Below are positions 33,780-43,302 of a stretch of DNA of 64,000 nt, in pieces. The notes beneath the pieces are model-generated. The model saw only the letters and a program-made list of their open reading frames with translations. It was not told where the DNA came from and ran no database searches. The position numbers were made by a program, and so were the translations under genes. The stretch comes from Cupriavidus sp. P-10 (lineage in GTDB: Bacteria > Pseudomonadota > Gammaproteobacteria > Burkholderiales > Burkholderiaceae), in the NCBI RefSeq assembly GCF_003402535.2, contig NZ_AP025171.1:1302001-1366000 (forward strand), written 5' to 3'. Positions within the stretch are counted from its first letter, which is position 1; every line of letters starts with the position of its first letter.

Positions 33780-34418
33780 GTGAAACCGCAAGCCATACGA
33801 TCGACGGTTGCCGGCGTGCCGCCGCGGGAAGCCATTGCGCGGGACATCCTAGGTTCGCAACTGAAGTGGCACCGGGTGTCTTATGAGGATCTCGCAACTG
33901 CGGTGAACAAGCTACGCACCGGGCTATTGGGGGTTGAAGCGATGGAGACCCCCCATGCGATGTTGCAAAAAGTGGGGCGTGGGACGTATTCGCTTGCCTT
34001 TTTCTTGGAGCTTTCCTGGGTCCTGCCTATCCGCCTGCCCGCTGCTTGGGTATCGCTGTCTGGCCCGAAATCAGCGCTCTGGGCAGCACAAATTCTGCGC
34101 TACGAACTGGCGGCACGCGACTTGACCTATGCGCGCTACGCCGACTTACTGCGCCGCAGCGGCATGCGGGAAACGGCCAACTCGATTGCGCTGAAAGCCA
34201 TGCGCGGTACCTACCGCATGTCGTTCGTGATCGACTCCGATCGTGCCTTGGTGGAGGCAGGGTACGAGCCCATGTTGCCAAGGGAACTGATGGTCGAGCC
34301 CCAGACACGTCGCTCGTCGCGAGCCCGCCGTGAGCGGCGCAGCGCCTCGACGGGCGACGATGACTGCCTACCGGCTGAGGCGGAGATTTTGCGACAACGC
34401 GGGCTACATGGCGTTTAA
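33780..34418 (+). CDS. Protein with two DUF6471-like domains
   Basis: 212 residues, GTG start. Two similar units are visible. Residues ~19-75 have ILGSQLKWHRVSYEDLATAV ... ETPHAMLQKVGRGTYSLAFFL. Residues ~100-160 have ILRYELAARDLTYARYADLLR ... ETANSIALKAMRGTYRMSFVI. Each matches the DUF6471 pattern (WK..LK...vsY.dLa...ET..s...K..RGt.s..F). Single-domain versions are more usual. The C-terminus is Arg-rich (RRSSRARRERRSAS). Small helix-turn-helix-like DUF6471 proteins are often found in mobile DNA; the function is unknown. Confidence 0.6.
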   Translation: MKPQAIRSTVAGVPPREAIARDILGSQLKWHRVSYEDLATAVNKLRTGLLGVEAMETPHAMLQKVGRGTYSLAFFLELSWVLPIRLPAAWVSLSGPKSALWAAQILRYELAARDLTYARYADLLRRSGMRETANSIALKAMRGTYRMSFVIDSDRALVEAGYEPMLPRELMVEPQTRRSSRARRERRSASTGDDDCLPAEAEILRQRGLHGV

Positions 34419-35383
34419 GGCGGTGAGCCTTACACCCACGTAGTAGGACTACACTCCGCGCGCGGTGGGGTCACACTTCGGCTAACTGACCGGCCGGCTG
34501 TCTGGCGGCGCGCGCCAGCCAAGGGGATGCAGGGGCCCCGGCGCAAACGGGCCTGCAGGGACGATAGCGTCGCATTTAGACAGTTGTCCGCTTATGTCTG
34601 AACCTGTCCCTTATTTTGCTTTTAGGTGCCGCTGCATCTTGCTCGGGACTGGTGGATGCAAACGCGGACGCCCCCCGCGTTGTCCTGGCTTTAGTGGTGC
34701 GGGGCCGATGGCGGTGAAGCGCAGAGCGTTACTTGACGGCGAAGGATCAGGCGTTGTGGCGCCCTAATTTTGCTGGCAGCCGAGGAAGCCAAAAATTGAA
34801 ACGCGTCGAATTTCAGCCGTATGTCTTCGTCAGGCAAGTGACGGCTCATCGCAGAACCCGTTCAACGGGAGTTCAACGGGGGGAAGGTTGGCGATCGTCC
34901 TTCGCTCCGCCCTTTTTACAGCGGGCCTCCTCAGTGAGACTTAGAAAGCCGGGTCTATAGGCATATCGGGATGAACGCGTTTCGACGGCGTCCAGTTTGG
35001 ACCCGCTGCGCTGGTATTGCGACAAGAAAACTTATCGCAATAGTCGGCTTATGGGGCAAACGCGGGCGCAACTTTTAGAACGCCCCTGCCGCAGCAAGGG
35101 CGATCTGCAAGCTTGGGCCCCTCTCAAATCGTTGACGCTTGGCCACAATTCGCGTGGGCATGCGTGCGCGATGTGTGAGCAACCTACGACAGGTGTGGCG
35201 CTTCGAAGGGAGCCGTCGGGATTGCCTAGCCCGTGATTGCTCGCACGAGCAGGACAAGCGATCAATGAGCGGATTTCATCGAAGCATCCGCTGAGATTCA
35301 ACCGCACAGCATGGCGTTACGGATACGATCAGCGCGGTCATTCCCCATTTGTCTTCCGTTCGGGCGGGAGCTTTCAGCAGAAA
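34419..35383. other. Gene-poor junction region
   Basis: About 0.8-1 kb without a convincing gene. Frames exist but show no coherent protein character. It contains GACAGTTGTCCGCTTATGTC followed by TGAACCTGTC (34580-34609), which looks like a mobile-element end with a short GACAG/CTGTC dyad. The 11-mer GCTTATGTCTG inside it recurs at 26849-26859 on the other side of the transposition module, in direct orientation. The catabolic island starts after this region. Confidence 0.4.
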
Positions 35384-36508
35384 GTGTTTCACATCTATCT
35401 CGGTCTTGCGGCCGCGTACCTGCTCTGGCGTTTCGTTCCTCGGCTACCGCTATCTCGGAAGTGTCGAGCACTTATCAGTGCACTTGTCGTCGCGACCGCG
35501 ATGCACTTTTTGGCCTTCCAACTGGTGTGGGGAAACATGTTTTCTCCTGAGTTCCCTCGACCATTGGTTGCGGCAGTTGGCTTCCTTTTTGGAGCTTTCG
35601 GTCTGTTGGTTGCCTTCACTGTCGTTTGCGATGCGGTGAGCATTGTTTGGCGGTGTATGCGAATCTCAGGGTGGAGTCGCCGGCGCGACGCCTTGCTTCG
35701 TGGCGCCGCTGGCGTGCTGGCGTTGTGTTTGTCTGCCGCTGGTATCTGGGCGGCAACACGATTGCCAGAGGTAAGGCGAATTGAGGTGAACGTCGGAAAT
35801 CTGGCGCCGCGCCTAGATGGGTTCACTCTCGTTCAGCTATCTGACCTTCACATTAGCCGTCTATTTCCGGAAGAGTGGGTGAGTGGGGTCGTCGCGCGGA
35901 CGAACGCGCTTCGTCCGGATCTTGTGGTGATCACGGGGGACCTGATCGATGGCCACGTTACTGCCAGGAAAGCTGACGTTCGACCCCTTGCCGCATTAAG
36001 CGCCCATCATGGTGTTCTCGCGATTCTGGGTAATCACGAGTACTACTTCGGCGCTGATGCGTGGAGGGAAGAGTTTGAAGCGCTCGGCATGCGCATGCTG
36101 GTCAACGAGCATGCCGTTGTCAGCACAAGTGGGGGGAGCCTTGTTGTGACGGGGATTCCCGACCCGGTTGCCGCTTCCTTTTCCGAAGAGCCACCGAACT
36201 TCCAGAAGGCTGTTGCCGGCGCCTCGCCTGACCAGCCCATGATTCTATTGAGCCACCGCCCCTCGGATGCTGAACAGCACGCACAAGCTGGTGTGGCACT
36301 TCAACTCTCCGGGCATACGCACGGCGGCATGCTGCGAGGGTTCGACTGGTTCGTGGCGCGGCTCAATGAAGGATTTGTGTCTGGTCTCTACGAGATTGGT
36401 GGGATGCACCTGTACGTAAGCAACGGCACGGGGTTGTGGAATGGATTTCCGCTGCGAATAGGCGTTCCCGCCGAGATCACGGAATTTGTACTGCGCGCAA
36501 AGCGCTGA
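35384..36508 (+). CDS. Membrane-anchored metallophosphoesterase
   Basis: 374 residues if started at the GTG at 35384 (protein VFHIYLGLAAAYLLWRF). A TTG at 35237 would add 49 residues with no family resemblance. The N-terminal ~150 residues have four hydrophobic helices. A calcineurin-like phosphoesterase domain follows with all metal motifs: LVQLSDLHISR, VVITGDLIDG, AILGNHEYY, ILLSHRP and LSGHTHGGML. The layout matches YkuE/YaeI-type phosphodiesterases, some of which act on UDP-diacylglucosamine or other phospholipid-linked substrates. It stands first in a plus-strand series and its link to sugar-acid catabolism is unclear. Confidence 0.85.
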   Translation: MFHIYLGLAAAYLLWRFVPRLPLSRKCRALISALVVATAMHFLAFQLVWGNMFSPEFPRPLVAAVGFLFGAFGLLVAFTVVCDAVSIVWRCMRISGWSRRRDALLRGAAGVLALCLSAAGIWAATRLPEVRRIEVNVGNLAPRLDGFTLVQLSDLHISRLFPEEWVSGVVARTNALRPDLVVITGDLIDGHVTARKADVRPLAALSAHHGVLAILGNHEYYFGADAWREEFEALGMRMLVNEHAVVSTSGGSLVVTGIPDPVAASFSEEPPNFQKAVAGASPDQPMILLSHRPSDAEQHAQAGVALQLSGHTHGGMLRGFDWFVARLNEGFVSGLYEIGGMHLYVSNGTGLWNGFPLRIGVPAEITEFVLRAKR

Positions 36509-36523
36509 TCGTTTGGAGAAAGC

Positions 36524-37387
36524 ATGCATCAAGCCATACAAAAGAATGCCGTCGCTATCGTCACGGGAGGTGCGGCAGGCATTGGCTATGCGATTGCGCG
36601 CCGGCTGGTCGCAGAAGAAATGAGAGTTGTTGTCTTCGACAAGGACGAGGCCGCATTGAACGCTGCAGTCACCGAGTTGCTCGAGCAGTCCCCGTTGCGC
36701 ACTGTCTACGGCGTTGTCGGGGATGTCTCATCACCGAGCTCGCGGCAGACATTGCTCAAGAAGTCGCTCAATCGTGGCGACATCGCTCTTCTGGTGAACA
36801 ATGCCGGCTCGCTGAAAGGGTCCGGACCGTGGGAAAACATCGAGCAATGGCGACAAACTATGGAGGTCAACTTCTGGTCAATCGTAGAACTCCAGGCACT
36901 GTTTGTCGAACATTTGCTGAAGCAGGAGTCCTGCTCGGCGATTGTGAACGTCGGCTCTAAGGAGGGCATAACCACCCCACCGGGAAACGCTGCCTACAAC
37001 GTGTCCAAGGCAGCTTTACGGGTGCTGACGGAGCAACTGGCACATGAACTGCGAACGCGAGCAGGGGAGAAGGTCACGGCTCACCTCTTGGTGCCGGGCT
37101 ACACCTTTACGTCGATGAATTTTCCGGGTATGGCGTCAGCCTCGCCAAAACCTCGGGGCACTTGGACGGCTGACCAGGTCGCCGAGCGAATGCTCGAACG
37201 CCTGAATGCGGGCGACTTCTACCTGTACTGCCAAGACGAAGAGGTGACCTGGGAAACTGATCGTCGACGATTGCAGTGGTCCGTCGACGACATCATCAAG
37301 AATCGACCGGCGCTGTCGCGTTGGCATCCCAACTATCAAGCCGAGTTCCGAGCCTACGTGGGCGGCGGTCAAATCAAAGATCAGTGA
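36524..37387 (+). CDS. Short-chain dehydrogenase/reductase
   Basis: 287-residue classical SDR. The cofactor motif is AIVTGGAAGIGYAIAR (TGxxxGxG); VVVFDKDEA ends the second strand with Asp, suggesting NAD preference. NNAG is present in LVNNAGSLKG, and the catalytic Ser/Tyr/Lys are in NVGSKEG and AAYNVSKAALR. The C-terminal extension (~residues 215-287: DFYLYCQDEEVTWETDRRRL) resembles larger SDRs of uncertain substrate. The gene starts 15 bases after the phosphoesterase gene and precedes an MFS gene by 9 bases, so co-transcription is likely. Confidence 0.88.
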   Translation: MHQAIQKNAVAIVTGGAAGIGYAIARRLVAEEMRVVVFDKDEAALNAAVTELLEQSPLRTVYGVVGDVSSPSSRQTLLKKSLNRGDIALLVNNAGSLKGSGPWENIEQWRQTMEVNFWSIVELQALFVEHLLKQESCSAIVNVGSKEGITTPPGNAAYNVSKAALRVLTEQLAHELRTRAGEKVTAHLLVPGYTFTSMNFPGMASASPKPRGTWTADQVAERMLERLNAGDFYLYCQDEEVTWETDRRRLQWSVDDIIKNRPALSRWHPNYQAEFRAYVGGGQIKDQ

Positions 37388-37396
37388 AGGAAGCCA

Positions 37397-38620
37397 ATGC
37401 AAGGAAGTGTGATTGGCGCCCGGCTCTCCGCAATGCTGGTCTTATTCAGCAATGGCCTGCTGTATGCCACGTGGGGTGTCAGCGTCCCGTTAATCAAATC
37501 GAAGTTTGACGCGTCGGAAGCGGTTCTGTCCTTGGCCATGGCCGCGGTTGCTTTGGGTGGGATCGCGACTATGGGCCGGGCAGGCACCTGGATCGCTCGG
37601 CGCGGAAGCGGTACCACTAGTGTGAGAACGGGATTAATGATGGCGCTAGCTGCTGCCCCGATCCTGTTAATTCCAAGCTATCCGGTGCTGCTGATTGTTC
37701 TCTTCGTCTATGGCATCGCCACGGCAGCCAACGATGTTGCCGCGAACGCGCAAGGTGCCCACCTCGAGAATCTAACCAAGAGATCTCTCATCGGCTCGCT
37801 CCATGGGAGTTTCAGTATAGGCGGTTTGGTTGGCGCACTATTGGCTAGCGCATGGGCGGCCGGAGGGCTGCCGTCAGCGGCGAGTTTCATGTCGTTATCT
37901 GCAGTTGTCGGCTTCGCTATGCTGATTGCCGCTCGTCATCTGCAAAACGAGGAGCATCGGTTTGATTCCTCCCCACATCCCGAGGCTGGCAACGCCAGCC
38001 GTGTGCCTCAGGCGAGTACTGTTCGCCTGCGTCTTTTCGCGTTTGGAGTGCTGGCCTTTTGCGCATTGGTTGTGGAGGGAGCCTTCTATGACTGGGCGGC
38101 CGTGTATATGCGCGATGTTGCCGGGGCACCGCCCTCATGGGTGGGCTTCGGGTATGCCGCGTTTGCCGTGGGGATGGCGGGTGGGCGGCTAGGCGGTGAT
38201 TGGGTGCGGAACCGAGTCGCACACCAGGCTGTCATCGCGGCCAGCAGTGCGGTTGGCGTTGCAGGATTGGGGGTCATCCTGTGGAACAGTTCGGCAGATG
38301 GGGTGGTGGTCGGCTTCTTTGTAACGGGTCTAGGGCTGTCAAACGTGATCCCCATACTTTTCTCTTCCGCAGGAAGACTATCGATCGGTGCTGGGTTGGC
38401 ACCATCCCAAGGACTTGCAGTGACGACACGTGTTGCCTATGTGGGGCTGCTGGTAGGCCCTCTCTTCATCGGTCCTCTAGCAAATATTGTGGGGCTTCGC
38501 TGGTCACTTCTTCTTGTTGCGGTCGCAATTGGATTGATATGCGCGGGATGGCTGTGGCTTAGCTGGATCAGCGGCGGGACACCGTGGGAGATGCCGACGA
38601 AAGACGATCACCCGGCGTGA
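37397..38620 (+). CDS. MFS transporter (YbjJ-like)
   Basis: 407 residues with 12 predicted membrane helices. FSNGLLYATWGVSVPLIKSKF in TM1 (two segments) and YGIATAANDVAANAQGAHLE in the helix 4 region match the YbjJ/FucP-like MFS subgroup, whose members often carry sugars or sugar derivatives. The second half begins at about residue 210 after a hydrophilic loop (HPEAGNASRVPQAS). Next to the SDR and a second MFS gene, it could import or export a catabolic intermediate. No substrate can be named. Confidence 0.87.
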   Translation: MQGSVIGARLSAMLVLFSNGLLYATWGVSVPLIKSKFDASEAVLSLAMAAVALGGIATMGRAGTWIARRGSGTTSVRTGLMMALAAAPILLIPSYPVLLIVLFVYGIATAANDVAANAQGAHLENLTKRSLIGSLHGSFSIGGLVGALLASAWAAGGLPSAASFMSLSAVVGFAMLIAARHLQNEEHRFDSSPHPEAGNASRVPQASTVRLRLFAFGVLAFCALVVEGAFYDWAAVYMRDVAGAPPSWVGFGYAAFAVGMAGGRLGGDWVRNRVAHQAVIAASSAVGVAGLGVILWNSSADGVVVGFFVTGLGLSNVIPILFSSAGRLSIGAGLAPSQGLAVTTRVAYVGLLVGPLFIGPLANIVGLRWSLLLVAVAIGLICAGWLWLSWISGGTPWEMPTKDDHPA

Positions 38621-38658
38621 AGCGGTAACCGATTGCATGCACAAGTTTAAGGAAGGAA

Positions 38659-39909
38659 ATGTCTAAAGGACAGCCGATACAGAACGCAGGAAACCTTGTC
38701 AGGCCGCCTCGCGGGCTCTTCGCGGCGATACTGACGCTGGGACTCGGTGGCCTGGCTATCGGAACGGGCGAGTTCGTTTCAATGAGCCTTTTGCCAGGCA
38801 TGGCTCAGAGCACGAACGTATCGATTCCGGGGGCCGGCGCCTACATCAGCGCATACGCTGTGGGGGTTGTAGTCGGTGCGCCGCTCATCGCGGTCTGTGC
38901 TGCACGATGGGCGCGGAAGGTTCTCCTCTTTGCGCTTTTGGCGCTAGTCATTGTGGGATATGTCGGGAGCGCCATTGCGTGGGACCGCGCGAGTCTGCTG
39001 ACGGCACGGTTTATCTCTGGGTTGCCTCACGGGGCGTTTTACGGGGTGTCATCGCTTGTTGCGGCGGCCATGGTTCCCGCAAACCGGAAAGCACAGGCAA
39101 TTGGCTATGTGATGCTTGGGCTAGCCGTTGCAAACGTAATCGGCGTCCCTGTGGCGACGTGGATCGGTCAGGTTTGGGGGTGGCGTGCGGCGTTTTTTGC
39201 GGTGGCAATCGGATCTGCTTTCACCGTGATCATGATGCAGTTCTTCGTCCCGTCTGTTGGGAATGATGCAGAAGTGAGTCCAGCGTCCGAGCTGCAGGGG
39301 TTGAAGCGACCGATGGTCTGGCTGACCCTTGCTGTTGCATCTATTGGCTTCGGCGGCATGTTTGCGGTCTACAGCTACATCACGCCCACGCTTATTGAGG
39401 TTGCCGGGTTTTCCGAGGGACAGGTACCCTTGGCGTTGGCCATCTGGGGGGTAGGCATGGTTTTCGGCAATCTTGTTGGAGGATGGCTTGCCGACCGCGC
39501 GTTGGTGCCCTCGATCTTAGGCATGCTCGCCTGGAACGCGATCTTTCTGGCCCTGTTCTCCCTCGTCGCGAGCTCTCGGCCACTGACCCTTGTGGTTCTG
39601 TTTCTTATCGGAAATGGATTCGCTTTGGTTCCGGCTCTTCAGGCTCGCCTGATGAACGTCGCGGGTAGAGCTCAGACGCTCGCTGCAGCGCTCAATCATA
39701 GTGCGTTCAATATATCCAACGCCGTTGGGGCCATCCTGGGCGGCCTGGCAATCGCTCATGGACTGGGCTGGGCCGCTACGGGCTGGGTAGGTGGCCTGCT
39801 TGCCATTGCCGGACTTGGTCTGATGGTGCTCTCCACGCTTCGCCTTACTCCTGCGCACGCCAGTACTCAGAGTCGAGCCGTCACTGAAGGCGCTTCAGCG
39901 GAGGACTGA
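38659..39909 (+). CDS. MFS transporter, DHA1 drug/sugar efflux type
   Basis: 416 residues, 12 predicted helices. LGLGGLAIGTGEFVSMSLLPG in TM1 (two segments) carries the IGTxEFV signature of DHA1 carriers such as AraJ, SotB and YdhP. RFISGLPHGAFYGVSSLVAA is the matching motif in helix 4-5. Efflux of sugars or toxic organic compounds is usual for the group. A weak AAGGAAGG ribosome site precedes the ATG. It is 38 bases after the previous MFS gene. Confidence 0.88.
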   Translation: MSKGQPIQNAGNLVRPPRGLFAAILTLGLGGLAIGTGEFVSMSLLPGMAQSTNVSIPGAGAYISAYAVGVVVGAPLIAVCAARWARKVLLFALLALVIVGYVGSAIAWDRASLLTARFISGLPHGAFYGVSSLVAAAMVPANRKAQAIGYVMLGLAVANVIGVPVATWIGQVWGWRAAFFAVAIGSAFTVIMMQFFVPSVGNDAEVSPASELQGLKRPMVWLTLAVASIGFGGMFAVYSYITPTLIEVAGFSEGQVPLALAIWGVGMVFGNLVGGWLADRALVPSILGMLAWNAIFLALFSLVASSRPLTLVVLFLIGNGFALVPALQARLMNVAGRAQTLAAALNHSAFNISNAVGAILGGLAIAHGLGWAATGWVGGLLAIAGLGLMVLSTLRLTPAHASTQSRAVTEGASAED

Positions 39910-40048
39910 ATTGGTTTCATTCCGTAGCGTGGAAGTCTTGGTAGCCTAGTGTGTAGCGAAACGTCTCCCCATTTTGCGGGTGCTCGTTAGCAATCTCGAT
40001 ATCAATGTGCTTGTTGGCGCTCTGGTGCCAGACAACAAAGGGGGCAGG

Positions 40049-41047
40049 ATGCAATATACCAAGCTGGGTTCCACAGGGCTGGACGTCTCGCGTCTTTGTC
40101 TTGGATGCATGACATTCGGGGATCCTCAGGCCGGCGATCACGCGTGGACTCTCGGCGAAGCGGAGTCGCGCCCGCTCATCAAGCGTGCCATCGAACTTGG
40201 CATCAATTTCTTCGATACCGCGAACAGCTATTCGGCCGGGACGTCGGAAGTCATTGTCGGGAAGCTCTTGAAAGAGTTTTCACAGCGAGACGAGATCGTG
40301 CTCGCAACGAAGGTGTACTTTCCACCAGGCGGAGCTTTGGGGGGCGCGTCACGCCCCAATAGCATGGGGCTTTCTCGCAAGGCGATCATGAACGAGATCA
40401 ATCAAAGCCTGTCGCGATTGGAGACCGACTACATCGATCTCTATCAAATTCATCGATGGGACCATGCAACGCCCATTGAGGAGACGATGGAAGCGCTTCA
40501 TGACGTCGTTAAGGCAGGAAAAGCTCGGTACATTGGGGCCTCATCGATGTTTGCCTGGCAGTTTGCTAAAGCTCAAGAAGTGGCGCGACGTAATGGTTGG
40601 ACTGAGTTCGTCTCCATGCAGAATCATTTGAACTTGTTGTACCGTGAGGAGGAGAGGGAAATGGTTCCGCTCTGCCGCGATCAGGGTGTGGGCCTGATTC
40701 CTTGGAGCCCCCTCGCCCGAGGACGGCTCAGCAGGCCGTTTGGTACGCAAACGCAGCGTTCAGAGACAGATGGCGTAGGCAAGTTGCTGTTCGAAAGAAC
40801 TCAAGCCGCAGACAAGCAAGTCATTGACGCGGTGGAGCGCGTGTCCAGCGAACGCGGGGTGCCCATGGCGCAGGTCGCGCTTGCATGGGTACGTTCGAAG
40901 GGTGGTGTGTCGGCCCCGATCATCGGTGCCTCCAAAGTTGCGCAATTGGAAGATGCCGTGGCGAGTCTGGAGGTGGAGCTGACGGGGGACGAAAGGTCGC
41001 TTCTGGAGGCTCACTATGTGCCCCACGAGATCGCCGGGCACAAATAG
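40049..41047 (+). CDS. Aldo/keto reductase
   Basis: 332 residues from the ATG at 40049 (MQYTKLGSTGLDVSRLCLG), which follows GGGGGCAGG. This is the TIM-barrel AKR family: Asp and Tyr of the tetrad in FFDTANSYSAGTSE, Lys in VLATKVYFPPG, and His in DLYQIHRWDHATPIEE. The NADPH-binding end is IIGASKVAQLEDAVASLEV. The close family includes YajO/Tas-like enzymes that reduce aldehydes and ketones. It converges with a LysR gene whose product may control it. Confidence 0.9.
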   Translation: MQYTKLGSTGLDVSRLCLGCMTFGDPQAGDHAWTLGEAESRPLIKRAIELGINFFDTANSYSAGTSEVIVGKLLKEFSQRDEIVLATKVYFPPGGALGGASRPNSMGLSRKAIMNEINQSLSRLETDYIDLYQIHRWDHATPIEETMEALHDVVKAGKARYIGASSMFAWQFAKAQEVARRNGWTEFVSMQNHLNLLYREEEREMVPLCRDQGVGLIPWSPLARGRLSRPFGTQTQRSETDGVGKLLFERTQAADKQVIDAVERVSSERGVPMAQVALAWVRSKGGVSAPIIGASKVAQLEDAVASLEVELTGDERSLLEAHYVPHEIAGHK

Positions 41048-41129
41048 GCATACAGCGCCCGGCCCGTTTCCCGTTTATTTAGGGGCGGATGCAACGTCGA
41101 AATCTGGTAGGGGCATTGTGTTTGCAGAG

Positions 41130-41168
41130 CGCCCGCACGTCAGGATCTGATGTGCGGGCGTATTGTTC
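41130..41168. terminator. Hairpin between convergent genes
   Basis: CGCCCGCACGTCA and TGATGTGCGGGCG (41130-41160) form a 13-base stem with one mismatch and a 5-base loop; TATTGTT follows on the plus strand. It lies between the aldo/keto reductase gene and the convergent LysR gene. The T tract is poor, so function as a terminator is probable but not certain. The rest of 41048-41403 holds no gene that I can support. Confidence 0.55.
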
Positions 41169-41403
41169 GTCGCAGGAAGCGTACAAATGCGCTTTCCCGT
41201 AGCCAGGAATATCAAGTTTCATATTGAACCCTTGCTACTGACGGAACAGGTGGTCCGCAGAGGCTGGCGAAACGTCACAGTCTCCGGCCAGCCACGTATG
41301 AATGGCGAACTGGGCCGAGTGCGAACGCACGTCTCGAAAGCGTGAAAACTACTTCGCTGTACACGACCATTCTTCTCAACTCAACGACTTCTTGAAGTCG
41401 TGT

Positions 41404-42324
41404 CTAGATTTCAGAGCTGTCGCGAAATGTATCAATCATCTCCCGCAAGCCAGGCGGCATCCGGCGACGATCAGGGTAATACATATGGAATGCGGGCTCG
41501 ATGGGCGACCAGTCGCCCAGGACGACCTGCAATTCTCCCCGTTCGACATGCGCTGCAATCCGGTCCTGAAGGCAGTACATCACGCCGAGGCCAGCCAAGG
41601 CCATCTCTATACCAAGAGTCGTTTCATTGACGCAAAGCTGGCCAGGAACCTCGATCACTCGATAGTCGTCGTCCTTTTTGAATTCCCACCGATAGATGGT
41701 TCCTTGTCCGGTTCGAATCTGAATGCAGGTGTGTGAACGCAGATCTTCGGGCACCTTAGGTGAGACACGTCTGTTCAGATAGCGAGGAGATGCCACTGCG
41801 ACCCATCTGAGTTCTGGACCGAGTGGCACTGCCACGAAATCCTCGGGTATCGTCCCGCCAAAACGAATCCCGGCATCGAATCCGGCTGCCAGAATGTCAA
41901 CGACCCGGTCGTCTACGGCAACTTCAACCTCGACGTCGGGGTAGCGCTGTAAGAACGGAGGCAGGAGCTTCGCCAGGACCAAGCGCGCACCATCACTGAG
42001 TACGTTCAATCGCAATCGCCCAACAGGGCTGTCGCGATGTTTGTTCATGTCCTCCAGCGCGTCGCCAATTTCCTGGAAGCCGATATCAAGTCGGCTTGCC
42101 AGGCGTGCTCCAGCATCAGTTAAGGATACCGTGCGGCTAGTCCGGTTCAGAAGGCGAACACCCAGCCGCGATTCGAGGTTTCGAATCGCATGGCTCAGCG
42201 CTGACGGCGTGATTCCCAATTCCATGGCTCCCTGCTTGAAACTTAGCAATCTGGCAACGGCACGGAACGCGTTCAGATCGGCAAGGTCAGCCCGAGAAAT
42301 CTTAGCAATCGGTCGAACAGGCAT
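41404..42324 (-). CDS. LysR family regulator
   Basis: 306 residues. The helix-turn-helix is FRAVARLLSFKQGAMELGITPSALSH with RNLESRLGVRLLNRTSRTVSLT. The effector domain contains VGRLRLNVLSDGARLVLAKLLP and GIRFGGTIPEDFVAVPLGP, placing it in the large CrgA/DmlR-like group. Orientation is convergent to the aldo/keto reductase gene and tandem with the GntR gene behind it. Its target may be the 36.5-41 kb gene set. No operator identified. Confidence 0.92.
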   Translation of the reverse strand: MPVRPIAKISRADLADLNAFRAVARLLSFKQGAMELGITPSALSHAIRNLESRLGVRLLNRTSRTVSLTDAGARLASRLDIGFQEIGDALEDMNKHRDSPVGRLRLNVLSDGARLVLAKLLPPFLQRYPDVEVEVAVDDRVVDILAAGFDAGIRFGGTIPEDFVAVPLGPELRWVAVASPRYLNRRVSPKVPEDLRSHTCIQIRTGQGTIYRWEFKKDDDYRVIEVPGQLCVNETTLGIEMALAGLGVMYCLQDRIAAHVERGELQVVLGDWSPIEPAFHMYYPDRRRMPPGLREMIDTFRDSSEI

Positions 42325-42492
42325 GTAATGAGACAGGAACTACTTTTGAGCTGGAGGCCGCAGGTCTTGCCGGCCTCGCTAGCGCCGCGATTTGCACCGG
42401 GCGATGCTGAAATTCTTGGTTCCACCGATCCGTTTCGCCAGCCGACGGAACATGGGCTGTCTGAAGAGCCTTCCCTCGTGCGCCCGTCACGG

Positions 42493-43215
42493 TCACGCCC
42501 GCTTTGCTGCCCAATAGTGAGATTCGACTTCGCGAAGGTGGTCTTGCATGGCCGCCTCCGCAGCATCGGCATCATGCGCGGCAATGGCCTCGTAAATCCT
42601 GCTGTGCGCTTCGAAGGCTGCGTGCTCGGCGCCCGCGGACCGCAGCGACGTGGCGCGCTGCTCTTCCAGCCAGCGCGCCATCGCGGTGTGCAACGCCAAG
42701 AAGATGGGATTGTTCGGAATCTTGGCTAAGGCAAGATGGAACTCGACGTCAGTCCTAGTGAACTCGGCATCGTTTCCCAGCGCGTCTTTATTTGCTTGGA
42801 GCGCCTTCTCAAGGCCCGCAATATCAGTAGCGGTTGCGTTCTTGGCCGCATATCGTACCAGCGAAATCTCGTGCATTGTGCGCGCTTGCTGGAAGTCCCG
42901 AACTCCCTCAGGCGTCGATAGCAGATGCCGAACCGAGCCTGAAAGTTCTCCAACAAGGGTATCGGCTGATGGGCGTGTGACATACGCGCGCTCACCGTTT
43001 CGAATAACGACGAGCCCCATCTTCTGCAAAGAGAAAAGAGCCTCCCGGACCGACGACCTTCCGACCTGGAACGTGTCCATGAGCTCGCGCTCGGGCGGGA
43101 GTGTGTCCCCCGGGTTGAGGGCCCCGCTAAGCATCATTGACTCTAGTCGCGAGGCGACTTCCTCATAAAGCTTCTTCCGCCGAATCGGCTGGTTGGGAAT
43201 CGAAGAAGTATCCAT
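42493..43215 (-). CDS. GntR family regulator with FCD effector domain
   Basis: 240 residues from the ATG at 43215 (MDTSSIPNQPIRRKKLYEEV). The winged helix is GALNPGDTLPPERELMDTFQ with VGRSSVREALFSLQKMGLV. A C-terminal all-helical FCD domain follows with metal/ligand positions DVEFHLALAKIPNNPIF and EAHSRIYEAIAAHDADAAEAAM (D, H and H likely metal ligands). Members control uptake and breakdown of sugar acids and organic acids. It is divergent from the BKACE operon, and three matching operator-like sites occupy the gap. Confidence 0.93.
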   Translation of the reverse strand: MDTSSIPNQPIRRKKLYEEVASRLESMMLSGALNPGDTLPPERELMDTFQVGRSSVREALFSLQKMGLVVIRNGERAYVTRPSADTLVGELSGSVRHLLSTPEGVRDFQQARTMHEISLVRYAAKNATATDIAGLEKALQANKDALGNDAEFTRTDVEFHLALAKIPNNPIFLALHTAMARWLEEQRATSLRSAGAEHAAFEAHSRIYEAIAAHDADAAEAAMQDHLREVESHYWAAKRA

Positions 43216-43302
43216 TTGCGTTCGAATGGTTGTGGTGTATGCAGCACATTTGGTGGCCACGCCACCTTTGCGAAGTGGTGCTCCGAAATGGCAGGAGCTA
43301 TC

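Noticed and set aside
34730..35240. Small frames in the gene-poor junction
   Set aside because: No ribosome sites, no family features, and several frames are equally open; no coding support.
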